A DNA stretch of 64,000 nucleotides from positions 1 through 64,000 of the forward strand of contig NZ_AOLY01000006.1 of the NCBI RefSeq assembly GCF_000336635.1, in the 5' to 3' direction. This document shows positions 51,900 through 60,024 of the stretch, piece after piece. Position numbers and translations under genes: made by a program. The DNA is from Haloarcula japonica DSM 6131. GTDB lineage: Archaea; Halobacteriota; Halobacteria; Halobacteriales; Haloarculaceae. Position 1 is the first letter of the stretch; every line of letters begins with the position of its first letter. The notes under the pieces are model-generated. The model worked only from the letters and a program-made list of their open reading frames with translations, was not told where the DNA came from and searched no databases.

Positions 51900-53012
51900 A
51901 TGTCGAGTGACTGGGGGTCGTTGTTCGACGTCGACACCGATCCCGAGGATCTACTGGAGCACTTCGATACCGAGTGGTTTCGCGGACAGCGGTACCGACA
52001 CCTCAGCGACGAGCGTCACGGTATCGAACGCGGGACGGCGCTCGTCGGCGACGTGGTCGTTCGCGGCTATCCGTCGATGCCGCGCGCGCTCGTCCTCGAA
52101 CCGGCAATCCGGAAGACCTTCGACGGCCCCGTCGCTATCGAGGAGAAACTCAACGGCTACAACGTCAGAGTCGCGCGGATCGACGGCGACCTCCTGGCGT
52201 TCACCCGGAGCGGATTCATCTGTCCATACACTACGCGAAAGGTCGAAGCGTTACTCGACGCCGAGGCGTTCTTCGACGACCACCCCGAGCAGATGCTGTG
52301 TGGCGAACTCGTCGGGCCGGAGAACCCCTACACTGACCACGACTACAGCGAGATCGAGGAGGTCGGGTTCTACGTGTTCGGAATTCACCACCGCGAGAGC
52401 GGGACGCCGATGGGCGTGGAACGGCGACTCGACCGGTGTGCGACCTACGGCCTCGACAGCGTCGACCACTACGGGACGTTCACCCCGGCAGCGGCCGTCG
52501 ACGCCGCCCGTGAACGGATCGATGACCTGAACGCTCGCGGACGGGAGGGCGTGGTCCTGAAGTCGACGGATGGGGAGACGGCGTTGAAATACACGACGAG
52601 TGCCATTCACCGGGCCGACCTCGAACACGCGTTCGAACTGCCCTTCGACTACGGTCGGGACTTCGTTTTCACGCGTGTCATGCGGGAGGCCTTTCAGGCC
52701 GTCGAGCGCGGCGAATCGCCGGCGGCCGTCCGCGAGCGTGCACAGGCCCTCGGCGAAGCTATCCTCCGGCCCGCAGTCGAAACGATACGGACGGTAGACA
52801 GAGGTGACCCGGTCGGCGAAACACACACCGTTCGCGGCGACCCGAAAATCATCGACGACCTGCTGTCGTACTTCCGCGAGCAGGGGCTGGAACTCCACAT
52901 CGAACGCGACGAGACAGTTGGCGACCAGCGGGTCATCACGTTCACCAAGATCGCGCAGTCGACGCGTGACAAGACGAGGTACTACCTAGAAGGTGGGACC
53001 ATCGACGAGTGA
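51900..53012 (+). CDS. ATP-dependent RNA ligase (Pab1020/Rnl3 family)
   Basis: A 370-residue nucleotidyltransferase-fold ligase. Motif I is EEKLNGYNVRV with nucleophile K83, motif III-like MLCGELVGPENPY follows, motif IV is REGVVLKSTDG and motif V is TALKYTTSA. The family seals or circularises RNA with ATP. A helical C-terminal dimerisation domain is present (about 240-370). It pairs with the divergent partner gene; the cellular substrate is unknown. Confidence 0.94.
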   Translation: MSSDWGSLFDVDTDPEDLLEHFDTEWFRGQRYRHLSDERHGIERGTALVGDVVVRGYPSMPRALVLEPAIRKTFDGPVAIEEKLNGYNVRVARIDGDLLAFTRSGFICPYTTRKVEALLDAEAFFDDHPEQMLCGELVGPENPYTDHDYSEIEEVGFYVFGIHHRESGTPMGVERRLDRCATYGLDSVDHYGTFTPAAAVDAARERIDDLNARGREGVVLKSTDGETALKYTTSAIHRADLEHAFELPFDYGRDFVFTRVMREAFQAVERGESPAAVRERAQALGEAILRPAVETIRTVDRGDPVGETHTVRGDPKIIDDLLSYFREQGLELHIERDETVGDQRVITFTKIAQSTRDKTRYYLEGGTIDE

Positions 53013-53026
53013 GAAAATCGCCCGCG

Positions 53027-54868
53027 TCAGTCGGCCGCGAGGGTCTCGCTGGCGTCGTCGAGCAGTTGCTCGATGGAGCGGTCGCTTGGCTCGTTCTCTA
53101 GCAACACGTCGATTGGGAGCGTCGGCGCGCCGTCGACGAGGTTCTCAAGCAGGACAAGCCGTTCGCGGGCCCGGGACATCCCGACGTAGAACACGCGCCG
53201 TTCGTTGTCGGTCAGCGTCGGGATGGGACTGGTGTGTTTCGTGAACTCATCCATGCCGGGTACCTCGATACCCTGCTGGTCGACAGTCGCGGCCATCTGC
53301 TCGACGACTTTCTCGGTGAGGTCGGTCGCGACGAACACGTGGTCGGCCTCGCGACCTTTGGCGGAGTGGATGGTGCCGACACGGACGCGGTCGGCGTCCA
53401 TCCCGGTGTAGTCGCCGTTGAAGTAGGCATCGACGGTCCGCTCCTGGAAGTTGGTCACCTTCCGGAGCATGTCACCCGCCGAGGCCGCGTCGGGGAGGAA
53501 CGGAACGTGCTCCCGGACCACGTCGGGGTCGATCTCGATGTCGGCGATGTCTTCGTCCTCGTGGGACTCGTCGATCTCTTCGAGCGCGTCGAAGAGTTCG
53601 TCACGCTCGCCCGTACCGAACGCGGAGTCGACGAGCATGTCGGCGAGCCGGCGCGCTTCGAGCACCGTGAGCGGCTCGTCGGCTTCGACGGCTTCGAGCC
53701 CGTTGACGTACTGGGTGAGCCGGTCGGTCCACATCCGCTGGTCGGTGAGACAGGAGAAAGGGATCCCGTTGTCGATGAACTCGTCGATGAACTGGAACAT
53801 CTGGTAGCGGGCCCGGAACAGCACCATCACCGTCTCGTCGGACTGCTCGATGGTCCGCGTGACGTTCCGGGAGAGGTCGAACATCGAGGGGTTCTGGACC
53901 GCCTCAACGCGGCCGCCCTCCTTGCGCGGATTGAGGTCTTTCTCCTGGCGTTTTTCGATGTGGCGGACCTCGCGGTTGACGACGTTCAGGATGCGCGAGG
54001 GGAGCCGGTAGGAGTTCGGCAGGACTTCGTCCTGTGTGACGACTTCCTCGAGCAGGAGGTCGGGGTCAGCGCCCTGCCAGGCGTAGACGACTTGGTCGTC
54101 GTCGCCGGCGATGAGGACTCGCTCCATGTGGGGTTTCCACTCGTCGTACACGTCGTACTGCAGCGTCGTGATATCCTGAAACTCGTCGATGATGAGATAG
54201 TCAACGTTGGGGAGCAGCGAGCGCTGGGCGACCCGTTCGAGCATGTCGGCGAAGCCGGTCAGGTCGTTCTCGCCCTTGTAGGTGCGCCAGCCGCGAATGG
54301 CGCTGGGCACGTCGATGCGGTCATCGTCGGTCGGCCAGGTCGGCGTGTACTTGTTGCCGGTCTGTGCGTTGTCGTCGATTTCCGGCGGCAGTCGGACCTC
54401 CTCGTCGTCCCACTTGAACGGGACGTCGTACCAGTCGGCCACGTCACGGCGGGTCCGCTGGAGCCACTGGCTCGTCGCGATGATCTTGTTCCCGATGGTA
54501 GTCGAACGGGCCGACCGACGCCGGGACCCTTCGTACTCGTCCTCGTAGTCAATGCCGAACTCCTCGCAGAAAGCCTCCTTGTCGTCCTCGCCGACGACGT
54601 CGCCACGGGAGAGGTTCAGCAGTTCGTACGCCTTCGCGTGCATCGTACAGACGTTGCCGCGGAGGGCACGAGGGGACAGGCCGAGTCGGTCCGCGAGTCG
54701 CTCACGGATCTCGGCGGCCGCCGCACGCGTGTACGAGACAACCAGTACGTCACGGAAATCGACGTCGTCGTCTTCCAGCAGTTCGTCGACGCGGTCGAGT
54801 AGCGCCGTCGTCTTCCCGCTACCGGGCCCACCGAACAGGCGGACAACCTCGGTGGTCGAATCAGTCAT
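53027..54868 (-). CDS. UvrD/Rep-type superfamily 1 helicase
   Basis: A 613-residue SF1A DNA helicase. Motif I is GGPGSGKTT (K19), motif Ia VVSYTRAAAAEI, motif II LIIDEFQDI, motif III GDDDQVVYAWQGAD, motif V TIHSAKGREADHVF and motif VI VGMSRARERL. It is convergent with RNA ligase, 14 nt apart. A repair or replication-restart role is expected from the family. Confidence 0.94.
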   Translation of the reverse strand: MTDSTTEVVRLFGGPGSGKTTALLDRVDELLEDDDVDFRDVLVVSYTRAAAAEIRERLADRLGLSPRALRGNVCTMHAKAYELLNLSRGDVVGEDDKEAFCEEFGIDYEDEYEGSRRRSARSTTIGNKIIATSQWLQRTRRDVADWYDVPFKWDDEEVRLPPEIDDNAQTGNKYTPTWPTDDDRIDVPSAIRGWRTYKGENDLTGFADMLERVAQRSLLPNVDYLIIDEFQDITTLQYDVYDEWKPHMERVLIAGDDDQVVYAWQGADPDLLLEEVVTQDEVLPNSYRLPSRILNVVNREVRHIEKRQEKDLNPRKEGGRVEAVQNPSMFDLSRNVTRTIEQSDETVMVLFRARYQMFQFIDEFIDNGIPFSCLTDQRMWTDRLTQYVNGLEAVEADEPLTVLEARRLADMLVDSAFGTGERDELFDALEEIDESHEDEDIADIEIDPDVVREHVPFLPDAASAGDMLRKVTNFQERTVDAYFNGDYTGMDADRVRVGTIHSAKGREADHVFVATDLTEKVVEQMAATVDQQGIEVPGMDEFTKHTSPIPTLTDNERRVFYVGMSRARERLVLLENLVDGAPTLPIDVLLENEPSDRSIEQLLDDASETLAAD

Positions 54869-54949
54869 TGAACATGTAGTGGGACCGCGGCCAAATAAAC
54901 AACGTGCTTTACCGAGGCGACAACTGACGGGCGCACCCGAACGGTTTTC

Positions 54950-55249
54950 TCATCGGTACAGCGATACGTACAGCATCGCGAACCCGATGATGAACGGGAT
55001 CGTCTCCGACATCTGGAAGAAGACGCGAACGAGGGCCCCGGTCTCGCCGGCGCTCAATTGCGTGATGACGCTGGATATAGCGACGCCCATACTGATGAAT
55101 GCAAAGCCGACGAACGCGTACTGGAGTCGTTCTGACGGGCGTTTTCGGTAGGCCTGGAAGCTAATCAAGGTGATACCGAGCGTCAGTCCGAACACCACCA
55201 TCCGCATCAGGATGAGCGCGCTACGTGCGATAGTCACGCCAGTCGTCAT
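54950..55249 (-). CDS. DUF7521-type small membrane protein, second copy
   Basis: A 99-residue protein with three membrane helices (about 10-30, 42-64, 75-97), homologous to the one at 485-760 (shared LTLG, VGFAFISMG and a final MLYVSLY/MYSLVTY). It follows its winged-helix regulator by 28 nt, the same order as in the first module. Confidence 0.83.
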   Translation of the reverse strand: MTTGVTIARSALILMRMVVFGLTLGITLISFQAYRKRPSERLQYAFVGFAFISMGVAISSVITQLSAGETGALVRVFFQMSETIPFIIGFAMLYVSLYR

Positions 55250-55277
55250 GCGGTCACCCGTTCACTGATCGGCACGC

Positions 55278-55628
55278 TCATTCCGGATTCAGCTCGTCCC
55301 AGAGCTGACTGAACCGGTCCGGGAGGTTTTCTTCCCGATAGATGCGTACTTTGTACTCCTCGTCTTCAAGCGAGATGACCGTCGACTCGAAGTTGGACTC
55401 GTACACTTTGTAGTGGTTTCCGTCCTCGGCGACGAGCGTCCGGTCGGTGACGAGGTCGTACTCGTCGAGAAGTTCGATACGGCGATACACCGTCGGCAGC
55501 GAGAGGTCACACTCCTCTGCGAGGTCCTTCGCCGACTGCGGTTCTCGACTGATCGCAGCGAGCACGCGGCGTGCGTGCTTATCGCCGATAGTATCGAGAA
55601 TCTCCTCGATGCTCTGTTCCTCAGCCAC
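55278..55628 (-). CDS. Winged-helix transcriptional regulator, second copy
   Basis: A 116-residue paralogue of the regulator at 844-1179. EILDTIGDKHARRVL, AKDLAEECDLSLPTVYRRIELL and a C-terminal beta/charged region align along the whole length. It starts at GTG 55628 with a TATATAA element 26 nt upstream, so it is probably leaderless. It is divergent from the PadR-like gene and shares its promoter region. Confidence 0.87.
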   Translation of the reverse strand: MAEEQSIEEILDTIGDKHARRVLAAISREPQSAKDLAEECDLSLPTVYRRIELLDEYDLVTDRTLVAEDGNHYKVYESNFESTVISLEDEEYKVRIYREENLPDRFSQLWDELNPE

Positions 55629-55760
55629 TACACCAAGATTCGCGTCATGTTATATAAGCGTTTTCGAGCACTGTGGTGGTTTCACTCTCAGAAAACACTG
55701 CCCCGTTTATATCACGATAGCCACTGTAGCACTCACTGCGGATTGCGTTCAGGTGAGACG
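55629..55760. promoter_or_regulatory. Divergent promoter region with repeated CACTG
   Basis: Two TATA boxes face away from each other: GTTATATAAG (55649-55658, serving the minus gene) and CGTTTATATC (55704-55713, serving the plus gene). CACTG occurs four times (55669, 55696, 55722, 55734). AGCACTGT at 55667-55674 equals one half of the palindrome at 762-777. GTTTTC and GAAAAC arms (55660-55665, 55691-55696) flank the centre. Confidence 0.45.
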
Positions 55761-56258
55761 ATGTCCGGAGACAACCTCCGTCGCGTGACGACGGGCAAGC
55801 TGCAGGGCCAGAACGCCGACGAGCAAGTGACCCCTCTCGGCGATACAGAGCGCCCGGAATCGCATGACCCACCCAGTCGTGACGCCATCACGGAGTCGCT
55901 GTTGGCTCCGGTCATTGACGACGTCGTCGACGGCGAGACCGCAGTCGATGACGGCCTGGTCACACAGAGTCTGGAAGAGATCCTACTGGCGATGATCGCA
56001 GTCGCCGATGGTGGCACCCACGGGACCGGACTGATGGAGGAACTGGAATCCCAGTTCGGTGCCGAACTGAGTCCGGGGACAGTGTACCCCCGGCTGCACG
56101 AGTTAGAAGCGGATGGCACGCTCCAGATGCACGAACTCGTCCAGACGAAACAGTACGGAATCGCGGACAGTGCGGCTGCGAAAGAGCAGATCGCGACGTC
56201 CGCGTACCAACATCTCGCGCTCGGGCTGTTCCTCCATGCGTCGCTCGATGCGCTGTAA
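55761..56258 (+). CDS. PadR-like winged-helix regulator
   Basis: A 165-residue protein. An acidic N-terminal region (about 1-65) precedes a PadR-type winged helix: EEILLAMIAVADGGTHGTGL, then LSPGTVYPRLHELEADGTL with the PadR recognition pattern GTVYPRLHxLE, then the wing MHELVQTKQYGI. The C-terminal helix (YQHLALGLFLHASLD) is probably for dimerisation. The target is unknown. ATG 55761 lies 50 nt after the TATA box. Confidence 0.85.
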   Translation: MSGDNLRRVTTGKLQGQNADEQVTPLGDTERPESHDPPSRDAITESLLAPVIDDVVDGETAVDDGLVTQSLEEILLAMIAVADGGTHGTGLMEELESQFGAELSPGTVYPRLHELEADGTLQMHELVQTKQYGIADSAAAKEQIATSAYQHLALGLFLHASLDAL

Positions 56259-56268
56259 CCACCACAAG

Positions 56269-56358
56269 CCGGTCAGCCCGTCGACACACGACCCCCCAAT
56301 CGTCGGCTACGAACCGGTCGGCCTGCCGACACACCTCCCCCCAACCGTCGGCTGGCCA
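56269..56358. repeat. Two imperfect 45-bp tandem copies
   Basis: Units 56269-56313 and 56314-56358 share CCGGTC, ACACAC-type, CCCCCCAA and CGTCGGCT blocks at the same spacing, with about seven differences over the first 40 bases. They lie 10 nt after the PadR-like gene's stop, in the 276-nt gap before the zinc-ribbon gene (56259-56534). Nothing else recognisable is in this gap. Confidence 0.7.
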
Positions 56359-56534
56359 CGCAAAGACTCCCCATTTCCTTTCTGCGCAACGTGATACAGT
56401 CCCGACTGCCTGAGCCGTTGCTGTCCTGATAGGAGACGTAGCGAGGCACATCCCGGCAGAGAGGAACTGTCGGTTCTGCGGATCAGCACCACCGCTACCG
56501 GATAAAAGATGGAAGACCGAAAAACGGAGTATCC

Positions 56535-56714
56535 TTACCGTACCGGTGTCCAGCCACACACCGAGCACTGTGCCGCTGTCGACTCGTGAAGACCGCCACA
56601 ATCAGGGCACTGCTTCTTGTTATAGCTCTCTTCCCAACCACTCTGGTCCACGTCGTGGCCACGCTGGGAGAGGAACTCGTCGAACATATCGTCACTACTC
56701 GGTGCGGACGCCAT
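56535..56714 (-). CDS. HVO_0416-family zinc ribbon protein
   Basis: A 59-residue protein: ASAPSSDDMFDEFLSQRGHD, an acidic stretch, then a zinc ribbon QCPDCGGLHE and QCSVCGWTPVR with four cysteines in two CxxC pairs. I recognise the HVO_0416 family of haloarchaeal mini zinc fingers. The ATG at 56714 matches a TATA box 27 nt upstream; an upstream in-frame ATG at 56735 would fall in the promoter. Confidence 0.85.
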   Translation of the reverse strand: MASAPSSDDMFDEFLSQRGHDVDQSGWEESYNKKQCPDCGGLHESTAAQCSVCGWTPVR

Positions 56715-56738
56715 ACATGATATGGTATAGCACATCAG

Positions 56739-56744
56739 TATATA
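56739..56744 (-). promoter_or_regulatory. TATA box of the zinc ribbon gene
   Basis: TATATA centred 27 nt upstream of the ATG at 56714, predicting a leaderless mRNA. Confidence 0.6.
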
Positions 56745-56911
56745 GGTTTAATGGTATTGTGAAACATTGCCATAAGTAACGACGCACCACGCATGACGAG
56801 ACGGTCAGTCACAGCGAGCAGTGCCACTCAGGAGCCGTACGACCAGAGGCAGCGTTAAATGAGCAGTCGGTCAGACGGTGCGCTGGACCCGAGCATGTCC
56901 GGTACCACCGG

Positions 56912-57484
56912 TTAGCTTTCGGTTTCAGCCGGGTGGGTGTAGTCAACAGTGATGCGGGTGCTTGCGATGAGCGCGTTCGCGATGGTCTCTGACGCTTCTT
57001 CCTGCTCAGTTTCGCCCTCGATAGATAGTTTCTCACCGAGTGCGTACACCTGAAACCGATGTTCATAGGGCTGTCCGGCCGGTGGACACGGCGGCTCATA
57101 CCCCGGCTCGTTGGGGGGCTGTGTTCCCTGTCGAGCGCCGCCGAGCGTATCGAGGGCCGGCTCGCGCGGGAGTCCGGCCGGAATCCGCTCCGTCTCCGGC
57201 GGGACATTCCACAGCGTCCAGAACACTGGCTGGCTGAACACGCCGCCGTCGTACTCAGCTGTGACGGCAAGCGCTGCCGTCGGCTCCGGGACGCGCTCGA
57301 TGACAAACGGCGGCGAAACGCCGTTGCCGTCGCAGGTGAACCGGGACGGGAGCTCGCCTCCGGAACTGAACGCGGGGCTCGACACATCGAAAGTCGATGT
57401 TGTGTCGTCCGACTGCCCGATACAGCCCGCGTTCCCGACCAGGGCTGACACCCCGAGCGTCTGGACGAAGTGGCGACGGCGCAT
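56912..57484 (-). CDS. YbhB/YbcL-type PEBP lipoprotein
   Basis: A 190-residue phosphatidylethanolamine-binding-protein-fold protein. The N-terminus RRRHFVQTLGVSALVGNAGC is a Tat-like signal with lipobox ending at Cys21. The PEBP core has FTCDGNGVSPPFVIERVPE and a C-terminal EHRFQVYALG, where YbhB proteins have a similar ligand-site sequence. It is probably exported and lipid-anchored. Ligand unknown. It is divergent from the nitric oxide reductase gene (175 nt between starts). Confidence 0.9.
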   Translation of the reverse strand: MRRRHFVQTLGVSALVGNAGCIGQSDDTTSTFDVSSPAFSSGGELPSRFTCDGNGVSPPFVIERVPEPTAALAVTAEYDGGVFSQPVFWTLWNVPPETERIPAGLPREPALDTLGGARQGTQPPNEPGYEPPCPPAGQPYEHRFQVYALGEKLSIEGETEQEEASETIANALIASTRITVDYTHPAETES

Positions 57485-57581
57485 ATCAGAGAGGGAGGGG
57501 CAGGTCGTAATCTACCTTGTGATACCCAGCCACGTCTCACGTCGAATCCAGAGACAGGAGACCACCGGTCCCTATCAGGGC

Positions 57582-57643
57582 GAACATGTTCTCCCCCGTC
57601 GCCAACGACTGGGAATGTCTTACCCCCTTCTTATTTTGGGGTA
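57582..57643 (+). promoter_or_regulatory. Nitric oxide reductase promoter with two palindromic sites
   Basis: GAACATGTTC (57582-57591) is a perfect 10-bp palindrome. Downstream, TACCCC (57621-57626) and GGGGTA (57638-57643) are perfect inverted arms, and the TATA-like CTTATTTTG (57630-57638), centred 26 nt before the ATG at 57660, lies between them. The second site would block or recruit the basal machinery; the first sits where an activator could bind. Confidence 0.6.
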
Positions 57644-57659
57644 CTTGAGTTCTAACTAC

Positions 57660-59942
57660 ATGGAACTCAAACGCAAAACGATCGCGAAGGTGATCGCCGC
57701 CGCGTTCGTCTTCAACCTCATCGTCATGGGGGCTGGCGCGTGGATCGCGTATCAGGAAGCGCCACCCATCCCGGAGCAGGTTGTCGGACCCGACGGCGAG
57801 ACGCTCGTCACGGGTGAGGACATCCGTGAGGGCAAGAAGACGTTCCAGAAGAACGGGCTGATGAACCACGGTTCGATCCTCGGGAACGGCGCGTACTATG
57901 GCGCGGACTACACCGCAGACTCGCTGGAGTTGAAAACCCAGCATATGCGGACGTACTACGCCGAGGAGCGCTACGGGACCGAGTACGAATCGCTGTCGAC
58001 GGCCGAACAGGCCGCCGTCGATGACGACGTGAAACAGGACCTCAGTGGGGAGTTCGAGGGCGGGAATATCGAGTACTCCGCCGCAGAGCTATACGCCCAC
58101 CAGCAGGTCCGTCAGGAGTACGTCGAGCGGTACCACGAGGGAAGTCACGAACGGGGCGTCCCCGAGGGGATGATCGACTCCGAAGCCGACGCCCGGCAGT
58201 TCGCCGACTTCGCGATGTGGACGGCGTGGTTCTCCCACACCGACCGCCCGGGCGGCGAACACTCCTACACGAACGACTGGCCCTACGAGCCCGCCGCCGG
58301 CAACGACGCGACCGGTGCGGCGATGACCTGGAGCGTCATCGCGATGGTCCTCCTCGTCGCAGCCGCCGGTGGCGGCATCTGGCTGTACCAGTCTGTCAGT
58401 CTCCCGGAGCCGTCTGCCAGTGATCTCTCGGTGCCCGAACCGGGCGATGTGAGCATCTTCCCCAGCCAGCGGGCCGCCTTGCGGTTCATCCCGGTCGCCG
58501 CCGGGTTGTTCCTCGCACAGGTGTTACTCGGTGGGTTGCTCGCCCACTTCTACATCGAACGGGCCGGCTTCTTCGGCATCGAGGAAATATTCGGCGTCCA
58601 CATTCTCCAGCTACTGCCCTTTGCCATAGCGAAGACCTGGCACATCGACCTGGGCATTCTCTGGATTGCCGCGACGTGGCTCGGCGCAGGACTGTTCCTC
58701 CCGCCGCTGCTGACCGGCCACGAGCCCAAGCGCCAGTCGACGTACATCAACATCCTCCTTGGAGCCATCGTCGTCGTCACCGTCGGCGGCCTCGGCGGTA
58801 TCTGGCTTGGCTCGCATGGTTACTTGGGTGACCTCTGGTGGATCGTCGGCAACGAAGGACTGGAGTACCTCGAAGTCGGGAAGCTCTGGCAGGTCGGGCT
58901 GTTCGTCGGCTTCGGCCTGTGGGCTGTCCTGTCGATTCGGGGCCTGAAGCCGCTGCTGGACCGCGAGCCGGTGTTCGGTCTCGCACACATGATCCTCTAC
59001 GCCGGCGGCTCCATTGCCCTGCTGTTTACCGCCGGGTTCTTCTTCACCCCGGAGACCAACATCGCCGTCACGGAGTTCTGGCGCTGGTGGGTCGTCCACA
59101 TGTGGGTCGAAGGGGCCTTCGAGTTCTTCATCGTCGCCATCATCGGCCTGACGCTGGTGTCGATGAACCTGCTCAGCCGCCGCAGCGCCGAGAAGGCGGT
59201 CATGCTCCAGGCCTTGCTGGTCATGAGTACGGGCGTCATTGGCGTCTCCCATCACTACTGGTGGGTCGGGATGCCCGACATGTGGGTCCCTATCGGGAGC
59301 GTGTTCTCGACGCTGGAACTGCTTCCGCTGGTGTTCATCCTCTATGAGGCGCTGGGCCAGTACCGGGCGATGTCCGAGACCGGCGGCTTCCCCTACAAGC
59401 TCCCGTTCATGTTCATCATCGCCAGCGGTGTCTGGAACTTCGTCGGGGCCGGCGTGCTCGGGTTCTTCATCAACCTCCCGCTGATCAACTACTACGAGCA
59501 CGGCACCTACCTCACGGTCGGCCACGCCCACGCCGCGATGTTCGGGGCTTTCGGCTTCCTCGCGCTTGGGATGGTCACCTACATGCTCCAGCTCGCCATC
59601 GAGCCCGGCCGCTGGGACGGCTCCTGGCTCCGGGCGGCGTTCTGGTGCTGGAACGTCGGCCTGGCGCTGATGGTGTTCGTCTCTGTGCTGCCCGTCGGCT
59701 TCCTCCAGCTGGAGGCGGCGTTCACCGGCAGCTACGCCGCGGCCCGGAGCGTGGCGTTCTACAACCAGCCGCTCGTCCAGACGCTGTTCTGGGCACGGCT
59801 CCCCGGTGACACGCTCATCATCCTCGGGACGGCTATCTACGCGGCCGACCTGATCCGCAAGCGGTTCGTCCTCCGGAGATCTGAGGACGACCCCACGGTC
59901 GAGGACATGGCCGTCGCTGAGGGCGTCATGAGCGACGACTGA
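57660..59942 (+). CDS. norB: Quinol-dependent nitric oxide reductase (qNOR)
   Basis: A 760-residue haem-copper oxidase-superfamily protein. A qNOR-type N-terminal extension (about 1-215, no CxxCH haem c site) precedes the 12-helix core. All expected ligands are present with the known spacing: H328 and H624 for low-spin haem b, H622 for haem b3, and H480, H531, H532 with E484 for the non-haem iron. It reduces 2 NO to N2O with quinol electrons in the cytoplasmic membrane. No other denitrification gene is adjacent, so NO detoxification is equally likely. Confidence 0.95.
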   Translation: MELKRKTIAKVIAAAFVFNLIVMGAGAWIAYQEAPPIPEQVVGPDGETLVTGEDIREGKKTFQKNGLMNHGSILGNGAYYGADYTADSLELKTQHMRTYYAEERYGTEYESLSTAEQAAVDDDVKQDLSGEFEGGNIEYSAAELYAHQQVRQEYVERYHEGSHERGVPEGMIDSEADARQFADFAMWTAWFSHTDRPGGEHSYTNDWPYEPAAGNDATGAAMTWSVIAMVLLVAAAGGGIWLYQSVSLPEPSASDLSVPEPGDVSIFPSQRAALRFIPVAAGLFLAQVLLGGLLAHFYIERAGFFGIEEIFGVHILQLLPFAIAKTWHIDLGILWIAATWLGAGLFLPPLLTGHEPKRQSTYINILLGAIVVVTVGGLGGIWLGSHGYLGDLWWIVGNEGLEYLEVGKLWQVGLFVGFGLWAVLSIRGLKPLLDREPVFGLAHMILYAGGSIALLFTAGFFFTPETNIAVTEFWRWWVVHMWVEGAFEFFIVAIIGLTLVSMNLLSRRSAEKAVMLQALLVMSTGVIGVSHHYWWVGMPDMWVPIGSVFSTLELLPLVFILYEALGQYRAMSETGGFPYKLPFMFIIASGVWNFVGAGVLGFFINLPLINYYEHGTYLTVGHAHAAMFGAFGFLALGMVTYMLQLAIEPGRWDGSWLRAAFWCWNVGLALMVFVSVLPVGFLQLEAAFTGSYAAARSVAFYNQPLVQTLFWARLPGDTLIILGTAIYAADLIRKRFVLRRSEDDPTVEDMAVAEGVMSDD

Positions 59943-60024
59943 GTCACTGCCGGGTTTCGGCTGGGTCGTCACCGCCGAAACACGACTTGGCCGACAGAAA
60001 CGAGAAGAGAGTGAAACGCCGGAT

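Noticed and set aside
53234-54802. 522-codon open frame opposite the UvrD helicase
   Set aside because: It is the complement of a confident helicase gene with all motifs. Long antisense open frames are expected in GC-rich haloarchaeal DNA, and this one has no recognisable domain.
58611-59972. 453-codon open frame opposite the nitric oxide reductase
   Set aside because: Highly charged shadow of a polytopic membrane protein gene whose metal ligands are all intact.
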